A stretch of DNA of 64,000 bases from Anadara kagoshimensis (lineage: Eukaryota; Mollusca; Bivalvia; Arcoida; Arcidae), in contig CM037862.1 in NCBI GenBank assembly GCA_021292105.1, positions 33,818,245-33,882,244 of the forward strand. Direction: 5' to 3'. Each line of letters opens with the position of its first letter. The stretch's first letter is position 1. Below the pieces are notes generated by a model that saw only the letters and a program-made list of their open reading frames with translations, did no database searches and was not told where the DNA came from. This document shows positions 1-13,267 of this stretch, in pieces. The translations under genes were made by a program, and so were the position numbers.

Positions 1-379
1 TAGCAACTGTTTTGAAAATATTATATTCCTACTTGCACTATTAAATGTAAAATGCACATTGAAATATGAAGTTAAACGTTAAAAATAAGATACAATTGAT
101 ACAAGATAAATAAAATTTGTAGGTGTTTGATTAGTCTAAAACATGTATACAATAGGAATTATGAAATATCAAATGTTGGACTAACAGGAATACACCATTT
201 GAACCATTGGTTGGTAGAGAGGCGATTTTGTTAGCAATGTTTGCATATTGTTTTACTTGACATCAGCAATTTTATGTTCATTTATTCAGAGAGACGATGA
301 TTAATCTACAGTTAATTCTAGTTTCCTAGCACCTTATGTTTCGTTGGATTTTAGCAGTATAATGGGGTTTGACTATAAA
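1..379. other. AT-rich intergenic DNA, no gene seen
   Basis: No exon or RNA gene is recognisable. A segment at about 116-151 (GTAGGTGTTTGATTAGTC and the bases after it) recurs almost identically at about 5332-5367, just where the 45-bp array begins. The two array-flanking regions therefore share a short common ancestor sequence. Confidence 0.5.
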
Positions 380-2543
380 TCCAGACTAGATAATACACAT
401 TGGTTACAGTGTAATCACAGACTAGATAAAACACATTGGTTACAGTGTAATCACAGACTAGATAAAACACATTGGTTAAAGTGTAATCACAGACTAGATA
501 ATACACATTGGTTACAGTGTAATCACAGACTAGATAAAACACATTGGTTACAGTGTAATCACAGACTAGATAAAACACATTGGTTACAGTGTAATCACAG
601 ACTAGATAAAACACATTGGTTACAGTGTAATCACAGACTAGATAAAACACATTGGTTACAGTGTAATCACAGACTAGATAAAACATTGGTTACAGTGTAA
701 TCACAGACTAGATAAAACACATTGGTTACAGTGTAATCACAGACTAGATAAAACACATTGGTTACAGTGTAATCACAGACTAGATAAAACACATTGGTTA
801 CAGTGTAATCACAGACTAGATAAAACACATTGGTTACAGTGTAATCACAGACTAGATAAAACACATTGGTTACAGTGTAATCACAGACTAGATAAAACAC
901 ATTGGTTACAGTGTAATCACAGACTAGATAAAACACATTGGTTACAGTGTAATCACAGACTAGATAAAACACATTGGTTACAGTGTAATCACAGACTAGA
1001 TAAAACACATTGGTTACAGTGTAATCACAGACTAGATAAAACACATTGGTTACAGTGTAATCACAGACTAGATAAAACACATTGGTTACAGTGTAATCAC
1101 AGACTAGATAAAACACAAAGGTTACAGTGTAATCACAGACTAGATAAAACACATTGGTTACAGTGTAATCACAGACTAGATAAAACACATTGGTTACAGT
1201 GTAATCACAGACTAGATAAAACACATTGGTTACAGTGTAATCACAGACTAGATAAAACACATTGGTTACAGTGTAATCACAGACTAGATAAAACACATTG
1301 GTTACAGTGTAATCACAGACTAGATAAACACATAGGTTACAGTGTAATCACAGACTAGATAAAACACATTGGTTACAGTGTAATCACAGACTAGATAAAA
1401 CACATTGGTTACAGTGTAATCACAGACTAGATAAAACACATTGGTTACAGTGTAATCACAGACTAGATAAAACACATTGGTTACAGTGTAATCACAGACT
1501 AGATAAAACACATTGGTTACAGTGTAATCACAGACTAGATAATATACATTGGTTACAGTGTAATCACAGACTAGATAATATACATTGGTTATAGTGTAAT
1601 CACAGACTAGATAAAACACATTGGTTACAGTGTAATCACAGACTAGATAATATACATTGGTTACAGTGTAATTACAGACTAGATAAAACACATTGGTTAC
1701 AGTGTAATCACAGACTAGATAATATACATTGGTTATAGTGTAATCACAGACTAGATAATACACATTGGTTACAGTGTTATCACAGACTAGATAATACACA
1801 TTGGTTACAGTGTTATCACAGACTAGATAATACACATTGGTTATAGTGTAATCACAGACTAGATAAAACACATTGGTTACAGTGTAATCACAGACTAGAT
1901 AAAACACATTGGTTACAGTGTAATCACAGACTAGATAATATACATTGGTTACAGTGTAATTACAGACTAGATAAAACACATTGGTTACAGTGTAATCACA
2001 GACTAGATAATATACATTGGTTATAGTGTAATCACAGACTAGATAATACACATTGGTTACAGTGTAATCACAGACTAGATAATACACATTGGTTACAGTG
2101 TTATCACAGACTAGATAATACACATTGGTTACAGTGTAATTACAGACTAGATAAAACACATTGGTTACAGTGTAATCACAGACTAGATAAAACACATTGG
2201 TTACAGTGTAATCACAGACTAGATAAAACACATTGGTTACAGTGTAATCACAGACTAGATAATATACATTGGTTACAGTGTAATTACAGACTAGATAAAA
2301 CACATTGGTTACAGTGTAATCACAGACTAGATAATATACATTGGTTATAGTGTAATCACAGACTAGATAATACACATTGGTTACATTGTTATCACAGACT
2401 AGATAATACACATTGGTTACAGTGTTATCACAGACTAGATAATACACATTGGTTATAGTGTAATCACAGACTAGATAAAACACATTGGTTACAGTGTTAT
2501 CACAGACTAGATAATACACATTGGTTACAATGTAATTACAGAC
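380..2543. repeat. 36-bp minisatellite, about 60 copies
   Basis: The unit reads CACATTGGTTACAGTGTAAT followed by CACAGACTAGATAAAA. The left half (to about 1550) is nearly homogeneous. The right half mixes variants (AATACACA, AATATACA, GTGTTATC, GTAATTAC) that recur in blocks, as expected of local block duplication. The unit is a multiple of three and lacks stops in some frames, so both strands show long open frames (a 12-residue repeat on the minus strand). These show no start context, splice sites or protein similarity and are not taken as genes. Confidence 0.97.
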
Positions 2544-2845
2544 CTAAAATGGCTTAACACCATTTAAATTAAAATTTAGATCATAACTCCTTAATAATTA
2601 ATTAGATGGTTGGAAATATTGATATTATCACTCAAGTGTGTTTTACTTTTGTCCCAACATTACTGTAGGTATGATACAAGGGATAAGATAGCTTCAATCT
2701 GGTACTTGGTCTTAGAGATAAAGCACAGGCAAAATGTCAAAATGTTGTTAGATGACCAATGTGTATATTTGGTAGGCCTGGTGTAAAAAATTCTGTGTTT
2801 CTAGTTAATTGTGAATGATTAGAACACAGCAACAAATACCTGTTC

Positions 2846-2960
2846 CTTTGGTTGCTAAGTGGGCTAAATCACTGCCTTATGGATCAAAGTATCTCTGTCA
2901 CTGCCTAGGTTTAAAATCCCTCTATCTTGGCATAGGCAAGACTTCCTTTGTATCCCACCC
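2846..2960 (+). mobile_element. tRNA-derived SINE fragment, 5' head
   Basis: It contains a tRNA A-box-like GGTTGCTAAGTGG and a B-box-like CTAGGTTTAAAATCCC. It shares TTATGGATCAAAGT with the SINE at 19325. The 3' part is missing or too diverged to recognise. Confidence 0.6.
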
Positions 2961-3624
2961 TTTAAATTCTATAAAAAAAAATTTCACAATGTTCAGAATG
3001 TCCAACATTTTTAGATATCTTCAGTCAAAATTGTTATTTTAGTAGAGGGTACAAATGGAAGTCTTTCCATGGCGTATCATGGCTTCAGAATGTTCGCTGC
3101 CCTTAGTATTCCAGTTTTATTCAAAAACTTGGAAATGACTGTCTCAAAATTGAAGTTATCTTGACTGGAAGGTAAAACAGGCACTTTTCCATTCAACAAA
3201 TGGACCTATTTACCAAATGATCAACCAACTAAACAACTGACTAACCAATCAAACCAATGAACTAATCAACAAAACAATCAGCCAACATGGCATTGAAGGT
3301 GTGGGTTTAGTGTGACAGGATTTTGAGTGAATCAGGCCACATAGAAGCATTTCTTTGGTTCTAGTTTTTTCTTTTAGCACTAAGATATATTAAGGGTGGT
3401 AGACATGGTCTGAATGTTTGTATGATCAGGTCACATGAAAACATTATCTTTAGTTACAGTTATGCAAATGTCTTATATACCATTTTCATGTAAAATTAAA
3501 ATTTAGATACCGGTTTAAACACTTATAACTTGTTTTTCCTGTCAGTAAATCCACCCACTCCCCCCTGATAAAGGTTGGTGTGTGAAACAGGCCAGATGAA
3601 AATAAATCTGTGTCATATTATCAT

Positions 3625-3705
3625 ATTCTCCAGGTACTCTGTCTTTCCTACCATTCCCAAACTAACTGCCTCAGTAAATTAATCTTAACTTGGATTTATG
3701 CACCA
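3625..3705 (+). mobile_element. SINE fragment, central/3' part
   Basis: It shares the order 'ctctg..tttcct.ccattc..aactaactgcct' with the body of the other SINEs in this window (compare 12825-12900 and 13970-14030). It is diverged. Confidence 0.4.
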
Positions 3706-4107
3706 TTCCAACTATTCCCACCTAAATTGGTTGGTTTGTTGGTTGCCAAGCAAATAACAATGTTACATGCTCTTTATCACCTCACCATTCTGATATAGTG
3801 GTAAATTGTCAATTTATCATGTTGAATCATACCCCCTTTCATTATGAGTGAAATAATTCATGGTCTATCTACAGCCAGTAAAGAAAAGATATGTTTTAAA
3901 TTCCTAAGTTGTGTAAGGTTTTATTTAATGTGTAATATACATTTACCAGATAAAAGTCTGTGGCATACATCTCTGTAACTTACATAACATTACATATGTA
4001 CATTACCTGATTTAAAACAAATGCATATATATCACTTTTTATTTCTGGGTCCTTGGTGTCCAAGATAAGTACACCCAGCCGGGACAGATCTTTATATCAA
4101 ATGGAGT

Positions 4108-4300
4108 GAAGTATTAAATGGGGTTTTACACCACAGTCAAGATTCTTTCACTTATATCAATTAAGGCAGTCAGTTCAGAGATGGTGGAGGAAATGGGAGT
4201 GCCAAGAGAAAACCCCTGATCTTCAGGAAGTAAAGTGGCAAACATTGTCACACTTAGTTGTGTCCCAAATGGGATTTTAATCTAGCAATGAGAGTTGGTG
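4108..4300 (-). mobile_element. SINE copy, minus strand
   Basis: Read on the minus strand it gives the B-box side, then the conserved body (ACTCC..TTTCCTCCACCATC, TGAACTGACTGCCTT), then GATATAAGTGAAAGAATCTT and a tail ending in GTGTAAAACCCC. This matches the consensus of the other copies. Confidence 0.7.
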
Positions 4301-5350
4301 TGAATCGTAAACACACACAGATTCTAGTGTAAAAGTTTGTCAGTTCACTTGTTTACTGAAGATAGGTGGTTTTTCTCCTTTGCTCTACCACCTCAGAAGT
4401 GACAGCTTTATCAACATTCAACCCATCACACAAATTTTATTTACTAAGAAGTAGAAAACATATTTTTCCAATTCTAAAACAGACTCTTATATTACGGTTT
4501 ATTTTTACTGGGACACCCTGTATATGGAGATACAATAATTTGGAATGCATTGTAACCCAGTTTATCTGATATTAAGAGTTAATCATGTTAGTTTTACTTT
4601 GTACTGTACTATAACATGTCACCAACTTCATTCCGGTCATACCTAAAAGATTTACAACATATTAGATTTTGTGCATTCATGTACAATGAGGGCTATTAAA
4701 AATCTTGACTGTTATTTGTAACCAGCGTGACAGTATTCTAACATGTATAATAATTACATTGATCTAGGTTTTGAGTCTTTGATAGACAACATTTTAACAG
4801 ATAAACATACTTTTTTTTGTAATAAATTATTTTGACTTTTATTTTAGTTATATGTTATGTATGTACAACTTGACATTAGCCCTTTAGCCGGAAATTCTTT
4901 ACACACAATGTTTACAAACAAATTTTCTGTTTATAAAAATAAAAATGTAATTAAGAAGTTTGGTAATATTGATTGTATTTTAACTTTTTTTTGTTTGTTT
5001 GTTTGTTTTAATAATTTTTCAATATGTATACATGTGCATTTGGTGTTCTTTTAAAGCAAAAATAGTCCTTAGACCAATCCTGAATTATAATGCTGAAAAC
5101 AGCAAATAGAGAAAATAGATATATGGTTTGTGCTTTTTAACAATCTTTCCAGACTGACCAATTCGACATATTTATCCCTTTTGACTGATTTGTACCATAA
5201 AAACGGATAAAACAGATGGATAAAATAAAAATTTCAAATAAGACAGATTTTATTTGATTTTTTTACCTAAGCACCCTATTTGCATATGGCTGTTTTTGGT
5301 TATATTTTGTTATTTGCATTGTTTTTACAGAATTTGTAGGTGGTTGATTA

Positions 5351-8300
5351 GTCTAAAACATGTATATCACAGTGCCTCTCACTGCCCAGGTTACAGCCTA
5401 AAACATTTATATCAGTGCCTCTTACTGCCCAGGTTACAGTCTAAAACATGTATATCACAGTGCCTCTCACTGCCCAGGTTACAGTTTAAAACATGTATAT
5501 TACAGTGCCTCTCACTGCCCAGGTTACAGTCTAAAACATGTATATCACAGTGCCTCTCACTGCCCAGGTTACAGTCTAAAACATGTATATCACAGTGCCT
5601 CTCACTGTCCAGGTTACAGTCTAAAACATGTATATCACAGTGCCTCTTACTGCCCAGGTTACAGTCTAAAACATGTATATCACAGTGCCTCTCACTGCCC
5701 AGGTTACAGTTTAAAACATGTATATCACAGTGCCTCTCACTGCCCAGGTTAAGTCTAAAACATGTATACCACAGTGCCTCTCACTGCCCAGGTTACAGTC
5801 TAAAACATGTATATCACAGTGCCTGTCACTGCCCAGGTTACAGTCTAAAACATGTATATCACAGTGCCTCTCACTGCCTAGGTTACAGTTTAAAACATGT
5901 ACATGTATATCACAGTGCCTCTCACTGCCCAGGTTACAGTCTAAAACATGTATATCACAGTGCCTCTCACTGCCCAGGTTACAGTCTAAAACATGTATAT
6001 CACAGTGCCTCTCACTGCCCAGGTTACAGTCTAAAACATGTATATCACAGTGCCTCTCACTGTCCAGGTTACAGTCTAAAACATATATATCACAGTGCCT
6101 CTCACTGTCCAGGTTACAGTCTAAAACATGTATATCACAGTGCCTCTTACTGCCCAGGTTACAGTCTAAAACATGTATATTACAGTGCCTCTCACTGCCC
6201 AGGTTACAGTCTAAAACATGTATATCACAGTGCCTCTCACTGCCCAGGTTACAGTCTAAAACATGTATATCACAGTGCCTCTCACTGCCCAGGTTACTGT
6301 CTAAAATATGCATATAACAGTGCCTCTCACTGCCCAGGTTACAGTCTAAAACATGTATATCACAGTGCCTCTCACTGCCCAGGTTACAGTCTAAAACATA
6401 TATATCACAGTGCCTCTCACTGCCAAGGTTACAGTCTAAAACATGTATATCACAGTGCCTCTCACTACCCAGGTTACAGTCTTAAACATGTATATCACAG
6501 TGCCTCTCACTGTCCAGGTTACAGTCTAAAACATATATATCACAGTGCCTCTCACTACCCAGGTTACAGTCTTAAACATGTATATCACAGTGCCTCTCAC
6601 TGTCCAGGTTACAGTCTAAAACATATATATCACAGTGCCTCTCACTGTCCAGGTTACAGTCTAAAACATGTATATCACAGTGCCTCTCACTGCCCAGGTT
6701 ACAGTCTAAAACATATATATCACAGTGCCTCTCACTGCCCAGGTTACAGTCTAAAACATATATATCACAGTGCCTCTCACTACCCAGGTTACAGTCTTAA
6801 ACATGTATATCACAGTGCCTCTCACTACCCAGGTTACAGTCTAAAACATGTATATCACAGTGCCTCTCACTACCCAGGTTACAGTCTAAAACATGTATAT
6901 CACAGTGCCTCTCACTACCCAGGTTACAGTCTAAAACATGTATATCACAGTGCCTCTCACTGCCCAGGTTACAGTCTAAAACATGTATATCACAGTGCCT
7001 CTCACTGTCCAGGTTACAGTCTAAAACATATATCACAGTGCCTCTCACTGTCCAGGTTACAGTCTAAAACATGTATATCACAGTGCCTCTCACTGCCCAG
7101 GTTACAGTCTAAAACATGTATATCACAGTGCCTCTCACTGCCCAGGTTACTGTCTAAATATGCATATAACAGTGCCTCTCACTGCCCAGGTTACAGTCTA
7201 AAACATGTATATCACAGTGCCTCTCACTGCCCAGGTTACAGTCTAAAACATATATATCACAGTGCCTCTCACTGCCAAGGTTACAGTCTAAAACATGTAT
7301 ATCACAGTGCCTCTCACTACCCAGGTTACAGTCTTAAACATGTATATCACAGTGCCTCTCACTGTCCAGGTTACAGTCTAAAACATATATATCACAGTGC
7401 CTCTCACTACCCAGGTTACAGTCTTAAACATGTATATCACAGTGCCTCTCACTGTCCAGGTTACAGTCTAAAACATATATATCACAGTGCCTCTCACTGT
7501 CCAGGTTACAGTCTAAAACATGTATATCACAGTGCCTCTCACTGCCCAGGTTACAGTCTAAAACATATATATCACAGTGCCTCTCACTGCCCAGGTTACA
7601 GTCTAAAACATATATATCACAGTGCCTCTCACTACCCAGGTTACAGTCTTAAACATGTATATCACAGTGCCTCTCACTACCCAGGTTACAGTCTAAAACA
7701 TGTATATCACAGTGCCTCTCACTACCCAGGTTACAGTCTAAAACATGTATATCACAGTGCCTCTCACTACCCAGGTTACAGTCTAAAACATGTATATCAC
7801 AGTGCCTCTCACTGCCTAGGTTACAGTCTAAAACATGTATATCACAGTGCCTCTCACTGTCCAGGTTACAGTCTAAAACATGTATATCACAGTGCCTCTC
7901 ACTGCCCAGGTTACAGTCTAAAACATGTATATCACAGTGCCTCTCACTGTCCAGGTTACAGTCTAAAACATGTATATCACAGTGCCTCTCACTGCCCAGG
8001 TTACAGTCTAAAACATGTATATCACAGTGCCTCTCACTGTCCAGGTTACAGTCTAAAACATGTATATCACAGTGCCTCTCACTGTCCAGGTTACAGTCTA
8101 AAACATATATATCCCAGTGCCTCTCACTGTCCAGGTTACAGTCTAAAACATGTATATCACAGTGCCTCTTACTGCCCAGGTTACAGTCTAAAACATGTAT
8201 ATCACAGTGCCTCTCACTGCCCAAGTTACAGTCTAAAACATGTATATCACAGTGCCTCTCACTGCCCAGGTTACAGTTTAAAACATGTATATCACAGTGC

Positions 8301-11300
8301 CTCTCACTGCCCAAGTTACAGTTTAAAACATGTATATCACAGTGCCTCTCACTGCCCAGGTTACAGTTTAAAACATGTATATTACAGTGCCTCTCACTGC
8401 CCAGGTTACAGTCTAAAACATATATATCACAGTGCCTCTCACTGCCCAGGTTACAGTCTAAAACATGTATATCACAGTGCCTCTCACTGCCCAGGTTACA
8501 GTCTAAAACATGTATATCACAGTGCCTCTCACTGCCCAAGTTACAGTTTAAAACATGTATATCACAGTGCCTCTCACTGCCCAAGTTACAGTTTAAAACA
8601 TGTATATCACAGTGCCTCTCACTGCCCAGGTTACAGTTTAAAACATGTATATCACAGTGCCTCTCACTGCCCAAGTTACACATCACAGTGCCTCTCACTG
8701 CCCAGGTTACAGTTTAAAACATGTATATCACAGTGCCTCTCACTGCCAAGGTTACAGTCTAAAACATGTATATCACAGTGCCTCTCACTGCCCAGGTTAC
8801 AGTCTAAAACATGTATATCACAGTGCCTCTCACTGCCCAGGTTACAGTCTAAAACATGTATATTACAGTGCCTCTCACTGCCCAGGTTACAGTCTAAAAC
8901 ATGTATATCACAGTGCCTCTCACTGTCCAGGTTACAGTCTAAAACATGTATATCACAGTGCTTCTCACTGCCCAGGTTACAGTCTAAAACATGTATATCA
9001 CAGTGCCTCTCACTGCCCAGGTTACAGTCTAAAACATGTATATCACAGTGCCTCTCACTGCCAGGTTACAGTCTAAAACATGTATATCACAGTGCCTCTC
9101 ACTGTCCAGGTTACAGTCTAAAACATGTATATCACAGTGCTTCTCACTGCCCAGGTTACAGTCTAAAACATGTATATCACAGTGCCTCTCACTGCCAAGG
9201 TTACAGTCTAAAACATGTATATCACAGTGCCTCTCACTGTCCAGGTTACAGTCTAAAACATGTATATCACAGTGCTTCTCACTGCCCAGGTTACAGTCTA
9301 AAACATGTATATCACAGTGCCTCTCACTGCCCAGGTTACAGTCTAAAACATGTACATGTATATCACAGTGCCTCTCACTGCCCAGGTTACAGTCTAAAAC
9401 ATGTATATCACAGTGCCTCTCACTGCCCAGGTTACAGTCTAAAACATGTATATCACAGTGCCTCTCACTGCCCAGGTTACAGTCTAAAACATGTATATCA
9501 CAGTGTCTCTCACTGCCCATGTTACAGTTTAAAACATGTATATCACAGTGCCTCTCACTGCCCAGGTTACAGTTTAAAACATGTATATCACAGTGCCTCT
9601 CACTGCCCAGGTTACAGTCTAAAACATGTATATCACAGTGCCTCTCACTGCCCATGTTACAGTCTAAAACATGTATATCCCAGTGCCTCTTACTGCCCAG
9701 GTTACAGTCTAAAACATGTATATCACAGTGCCTCTCACTGCCCAGGTTACAGTCTAAAACATGCATATAACAGTGCCTCTCACTGCCCAGGTTACAGTCT
9801 AAAACATGTATATAACAGTGCCTCTCACTGCCCAGGTTACAGTCTAAAACATATATATCACAGTGCCTCTCACTGCCCAGGTTACAGTTTAAAACATGTA
9901 TATCACAATGCCTCTCACTGCCCAGGTTACAGTCTAAAACATGTATATCACAGTGCCTCTCACTGCCCAGGTTAAAGTCTAAAACATGCATATAACAGTG
10001 CCTCTCACTGCCCAGGTTACAGTCTAAAACATGTATATAACAGTGCCTCTCACTGCCCAGGTTACAGTCTAAAACATATATATCACAGTGCCTCTCACTG
10101 CCCAGGTTACAGTCTAAAACATGCATATAACAGTGCCTCTCACTGCCCAGGTTACAGTCTAAAACATGTATATCACAGTGCCTCTCACTGCCCAGGTTAC
10201 AGTCTAAAACATGTATATCACAGTGCCTCTCACTGCCCAGGTTACAGTCTAAAACATGTATATCACAGTGCCTCTCACTGCCCAGGTTACAGTCTAAAAC
10301 ATGTATATCACAGTGCCTCTCACTGCCCAGGTTACAGTCTAAAACATGTATATAACAGTGCCTCTCACTGTCCAGGTTACAGTCTAAAACATGTATATTA
10401 CAGTGCCTCTCACTGTCCAGGTTACAGTCTAAAACATGTATATTACAGTGCCTCTCACTGCCCAGGTTACAGTCTAAAACATGTATATTACAGTGCCTCT
10501 CACTGCCCAGGTTACAGTCTAAAACATGTATATCACAGTGCTTCTCACTGCCCAGGTTACAGTCTAAAACATGTATATCACAGTGCCTCTCACTGCCCAG
10601 GTTACAGTCTAAAACATGTACATGTATATCACAGTGCCTCTCACTGCCCAGGTTACAGTCTAAAACATGTATATCACAGTGCCTCTCACTGCCCAGGTTA
10701 CAGTCTAAAACATGCATATAACAGTGCCTCTCACTGCCCAGGTTACAGTCTAAAACATGCATATAACAGTGCCTCTCACTGCCCAGGTTACAGTCTAAAA
10801 CATGCATATAACAGTGCCTCTCACTGCCCAGGTTACAGTCTAAAACATGCATATAACAGTGCCTCTCACTGCCCAGGTTACAGTCTAAAACATATATATC
10901 ACAGTGCCTCTCACTGCCCAGGTTACAGTCTAAAACATGCATATAACAGTGCCTCTCACTGCCCAGGTTACAGTCTAAAACATGTATATAACAGTGCCTC
11001 TCACTGCCCAGGTTACAGTCTAAAACATATATATCACAGTGCCTCTCACTGCCCAGGTTACAGTTTAAAACATGTATATCACAATGCCTCTCACTGCCCA
11101 GGTTACAGTCTAAAACATGTATATCACAGTGCCTCTCACTGCCCAGGTTAAAGTCTAAAACATGCATATAACAGTGCCTCTCACTGCCCAGGTTACAGTC
11201 TAAAACATGTATAAACAGTGCCTCTCACTGCCCAGGTTACAGTCTAAAACATATATATCACAGTGCCTCTCACTGCCCAGGTTACAGTCTAAAACATGCA

Positions 11301-12374
11301 TATAACAGTGCCTCTCACTGCCCAGGTTACAGTCTAAAACATGTATATCACAGTGCCTCTCACTGCCCAGGTTACAGTCTAAAACATGTATATCACAGTG
11401 CCTCTCACTGCCCAGGTTACAGTCTAAAACATGTATATCACAGTGCCTCTCACTGCCCAGGTTACAGTCTAAAACATGTATATCACAGTGCCTCTCACTG
11501 CCCAGGTTACAGTCTAAAACATGTATATAACAGTGCCTCTCACTGTCCAGGTTACAGTCTAAAACATGTATATAACAGTGCCTCTCACTGTCCAGGTTAC
11601 AGTCTAAAACATGTATATTACAGTGCCTCTCACTGCCCAGGTTACAGTCTAAAACATGTATATTACAGTGCCTCTCACTGTCCAGGTTACAGTCTAAAAC
11701 ATATATATCACAGTGCCTCTCACTGTCCAGGTTACAGTCTAAAACATGTATATCACAGTGCCTCTCACTGCCCAGGTTACAGTCTAAAACATGTACATGT
11801 ATATCACAGTGCCTCTCACTGCCCAGGTTACAGTCTAAAACATGTATATTACAGTGCCTCTCACTGCCCAGGTTACAGTCTAAAATATGCATATATCACA
11901 GTGCCTCTCACTGCCCATGTTACAGTCTAAAACATGTATATTACAGTGCCTCTCACTGCCCAGGTTACAGTCTAAAACATGTATATTACAGTGCCTCTCA
12001 CTGCCCAGGTTACAGTCTAAAACATGTATATTACAGTGCCTCTCACTGCCCAGGTTACAGTCTAAAACATGTATATTACAGTGCCTCTCACTGCCCAGGT
12101 TACAGTCTAAAACATGTATATCACAGTGCCTGTCACTGCCCAGGTTACAGTCTAAAACATGTATATCACAGTGCCTCTCACTGCCCAGGTTACAGTCTAA
12201 AACATGTATATCACAGTGCCTCTCACTGCCCAGGTTACAGTCTAAAACATGTATATCACAGTGCCTCTCACTGCCTAGGTTACAGTCTAAAACATGTATA
12301 TCACAGTGCCTCTCACTGCCCATGTTACAGTGTAAAACATGTATATCACAGTGCCTCTCACTGCCCAGGTTACT
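5351..12374. repeat. 45-bp minisatellite, about 156 copies, 7 kb
   Basis: The unit is GTCTAAAACATGTATATCAC followed by AGTGCCTCTCACTGCCCAGG and TTACA. It resembles the head of the local SINE family (A-box side 'gtggtctaaaaca', B-box side 'ctcactgcccaggtt'), so it probably arose from a SINE. Several units carry a 6-bp ACATGT insertion. A block starting near 6295 is repeated about 855 bp (19 units) later near 7150, and a block near 9968 recurs near 11148. As 45 is a multiple of three and the unit lacks stops, long open frames run on both strands, including one of about 1570 codons on the plus strand. I treat these as artefacts. Confidence 0.97.
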
Positions 12375-12818
12375 GTCCCAACTTGGGCTTGTTCTACTGT
12401 AAAAGAGGTTGTCAGCTTGTTTATCACAGTGCCTCTCACAGCCCTAGTTACAGTCCCAACTTGGGCTTGTTCTACTGTAAAAGAGGTTGTCAGTTTGTTT
12501 ATCACAGTGCCTCTCACTGCCCAGGTTGCAGTCCCAACTTGGGCTTGTTCTACTGTAAAAGAGGTTGTCAGCTTGTTTATCACAGTGCCTCTCACAGCCC
12601 TAGTTACAGTCCCAACTTGGGCTTGTTCTACTGTAAAAGAGGTTGTCAGTTTGTTTATCACAGTGCCTCTCACTGCCCAGGTTGCAGTCCCAACTTGGGC
12701 TTGTTCTACTGTAAAAGAGGTTGTCAGCTTGTTTATCACAGTGCCTCTCACAGCCCTAGTTACAGTCCCAACTTGGGCTTGTTCTACTGTAAAAGAGGTT
12801 GTCAGTTTGTTTTCCTAG
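12375..12818. repeat. 78-bp minisatellite in alternating A/B dimers
   Basis: There are about 5.7 copies of a 78-bp unit that includes CCCAACTTGGGCTTGTTCTA, then AAGAGGTTGTCAG and the SINE B-box segment. Two versions alternate strictly: one with CACTGCCCAGGTTGCAG, the other with CACAGCCCTAGTTACAG. The real period is thus about 156 bp. It is contiguous with the 45-bp array on the left and a SINE body on the right. Confidence 0.93.
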
Positions 12819-12901
12819 GATTGAGGGTTTCTTCTGGACACTCTAGTTTCCTCCACCATTCCTGAACTGACTGCCTTGACATAAGTAGTAAGAATATTGA
12901 C
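12819..12901 (+). mobile_element. SINE body adjoining the 78-bp array
   Basis: It contains GGACACTCTAGTTTCCTCCA, CATTCCTGAACTGACTGCC and TTGACATAAGTAGTAAGAAT, the conserved central and 3' part of the SINE family. The last array unit runs directly into it. Confidence 0.7.
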
Positions 12902-12923
12902 GGGGGGGGGGGGGGGGGGGGGG
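12902..12923. repeat. Poly-G tract (22 bp)
   Basis: An uninterrupted run of 22 G follows the SINE body at the position where the tails of other copies read 'gactggg'. Its length is likely variable or approximate in the assembly. Confidence 0.85.
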
Positions 12924-13219
12924 CATAAAAAACAGAAATCTGATTTATCCAACCAGTGAAGGGTTTTTATTTGATATTTTTTTTATTTTATATGTTTTTA
13001 TTTGGAGGTTATATCATACCAATGTTATTATCTGTAATCAGAGTTTTATTATTTTCTTTATCTGAAAATGAATCTGAAACCCAATATAACTAAAAGCCAC
13101 ATGTTGCCGGCCTTGTATAGACTTGAATTTGTTTAATCTGAAATTTGAATTCCGGATACAATTAAGTTGTACATTACATCCTTTATGTGATTTTTAATTG
13201 CATGACAATTTATAAATGT

Positions 13220-13221
<2 letters not shown>

Positions 13222-13266
<45 letters not shown>
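13222..13266. repeat. (CA)n microsatellite
   Basis: About 22 uninterrupted AC dinucleotides. Confidence 0.95.

Positions 13267-13267
<1 letters not shown>

Larger units (their letters stand above)
2544..5350. other. Intergenic DNA with SINE fragments
   Basis: About 2.8 kb of AT-rich sequence between two arrays. It holds three SINE pieces (listed separately) and simple T-rich or TTTG-rich stretches near 4985. Short open frames here have no coding features I can defend. I see no RNA gene. Confidence 0.5.

Noticed and set aside
351-2519. Minus-strand open frames with the 12-residue repeat VFYLVCDYTVTN
   Set aside because: Produced by the stop-free 36-bp unit; no splice sites or similarity.
5254-9975. 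Open frame of about 1570 codons with a 15-residue repeat (SLKHVYHSASHCPGY)
   Set aside because: The 45-bp unit is a multiple of three and stop-free, so several frames on both strands are open. The frame drifts between registers at indels, and there is no start context, signal or known family.
9029-12323. Minus-strand open frames with the repeat HVLDCNLGSERHCDI
   Set aside because: Same 45-bp array read on the other strand; no independent evidence of coding.
5351-12374. CRISPR-like array
   Set aside because: There are no unique spacers between repeats; units are directly contiguous and the DNA is clearly eukaryotic.
12287-12865. Open frames on both strands over the 78-bp array
   Set aside because: 78 is a multiple of three and the unit is stop-free; no coding evidence.
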